64,000 nt of DNA from Agelas oroides (taxonomy: Eukaryota; Porifera; Demospongiae; Agelasida; Agelasidae), in NCBI GenBank assembly GCA_949130485.1, contig OX422196.1:7898554-7962553 (forward strand). Reading direction: 5' to 3'. Shown one piece after another: positions 63,871 to 64,000 of the stretch; position 1 is the first letter of the stretch, and every line of letters begins with the position of its first letter. The position numbers and the translations under genes are program-made. The notes under the pieces were generated by a model. It saw nothing but the letters and a program-made list of their open reading frames with translations, ran no database searches and was not told where the DNA came from.

Positions 63871-63937
63871 ATGGCTGCTAGAACTCCTGCAGCAACTTCA
63901 GCAGAGCGGCTTTCTGAAGCAAGGGAGGCCATGAAGA
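63871..63937 (+). CDS. First exon of an unidentified gene, cut by the window
   Basis: The ATG at 63871 opens a 22-codon frame (MAARTPAATSAERLSEAREAM) ending at a strong donor (AAGA|gtaagt) at 63937, phase 1. The remainder of the gene would lie beyond 64000. The short N terminus does not identify it. Confidence 0.45.
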
Positions 63938-64000
63938 GTAAGTAGTGCCAGTGAGAGTACGCAAGCTATGATGGGGGTGGGCATGCCTGGACTTTACTGT

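Overview
This is eukaryotic nuclear DNA from an animal with a compact, intron-rich, repeat-laden genome. Nine conserved animal genes can be assembled exon by exon with GT-AG introns (many of 50-300 bases) and consistent codon phase: PRIMPOL, MRPL11, ERMARD, MDH1, MCCC2, INO80, DNAJC24/DPH4, MRPS10 and NAPA. An ENTPD-type ecto-apyrase and Artemis (DCLRE1C) follow, then one unrecognised 748-residue gene and the first exon of another. Tight head-to-head gene pairs, dense short inverted-repeat elements and Helitron fragments of the kind seen in sponges and cnidarians suggest a non-bilaterian animal, most likely a sponge. The species cannot be fixed from the sequence.

Layout. 1-11 kb is gene-poor and full of mobile-element debris: a ~197-bp repeat present twice, a MITE with 5-bp target duplications, a Crypton/KIAA1958-like recombinase fragment, a long foldback element, two Helitron fragments, a 14-bp satellite, one intronless secreted-protein gene (6.65-7.4 kb), a complex of inverted repeats (7.7-8.8 kb) and the 3' end of a decayed Ty3/gypsy retrotransposon whose LTR carries another foldback element. 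11-19.5 kb holds PRIMPOL (minus) and MRPL11 (plus), whose start codons are 64 bp apart. 20-28 kb holds ERMARD (minus) and MDH1 (plus), again divergent. 28.3-42.3 kb holds intronless MCCC2 (minus) and the 30-exon INO80 ATPase gene (plus). 42.5-48.7 kb holds DNAJC24 and MRPS10 (plus), then NAPA (minus). 49.9-59.2 kb holds the ENTPD gene (plus) tail-to-tail with Artemis (minus). 60-63.8 kb holds the unrecognised gene (minus), divergent from the partial gene at the right edge.

The genes are mostly housekeeping and do not form one pathway. Three concern DNA repair or chromatin: PRIMPOL (repriming of stalled forks), Artemis (end processing) and INO80 (nucleosome remodelling). Two are mitochondrial ribosomal proteins, MCCC2 is mitochondrial leucine catabolism, and MDH1 is the cytosolic NAD malate dehydrogenase. 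The most unusual genomic feature is a family of short, nearly perfect palindromes starting TAGCCTCGTTCCCAGGC. They occur at more than 25 places, almost all in introns and intergenic DNA. The other striking feature is an ERMARD intron made of 64-bp tandem repeats, each of which copies the next exon's 3' splice site. Exon coordinates were derived by hand from splice consensus, codon phase and family similarity, so single-base errors are possible.
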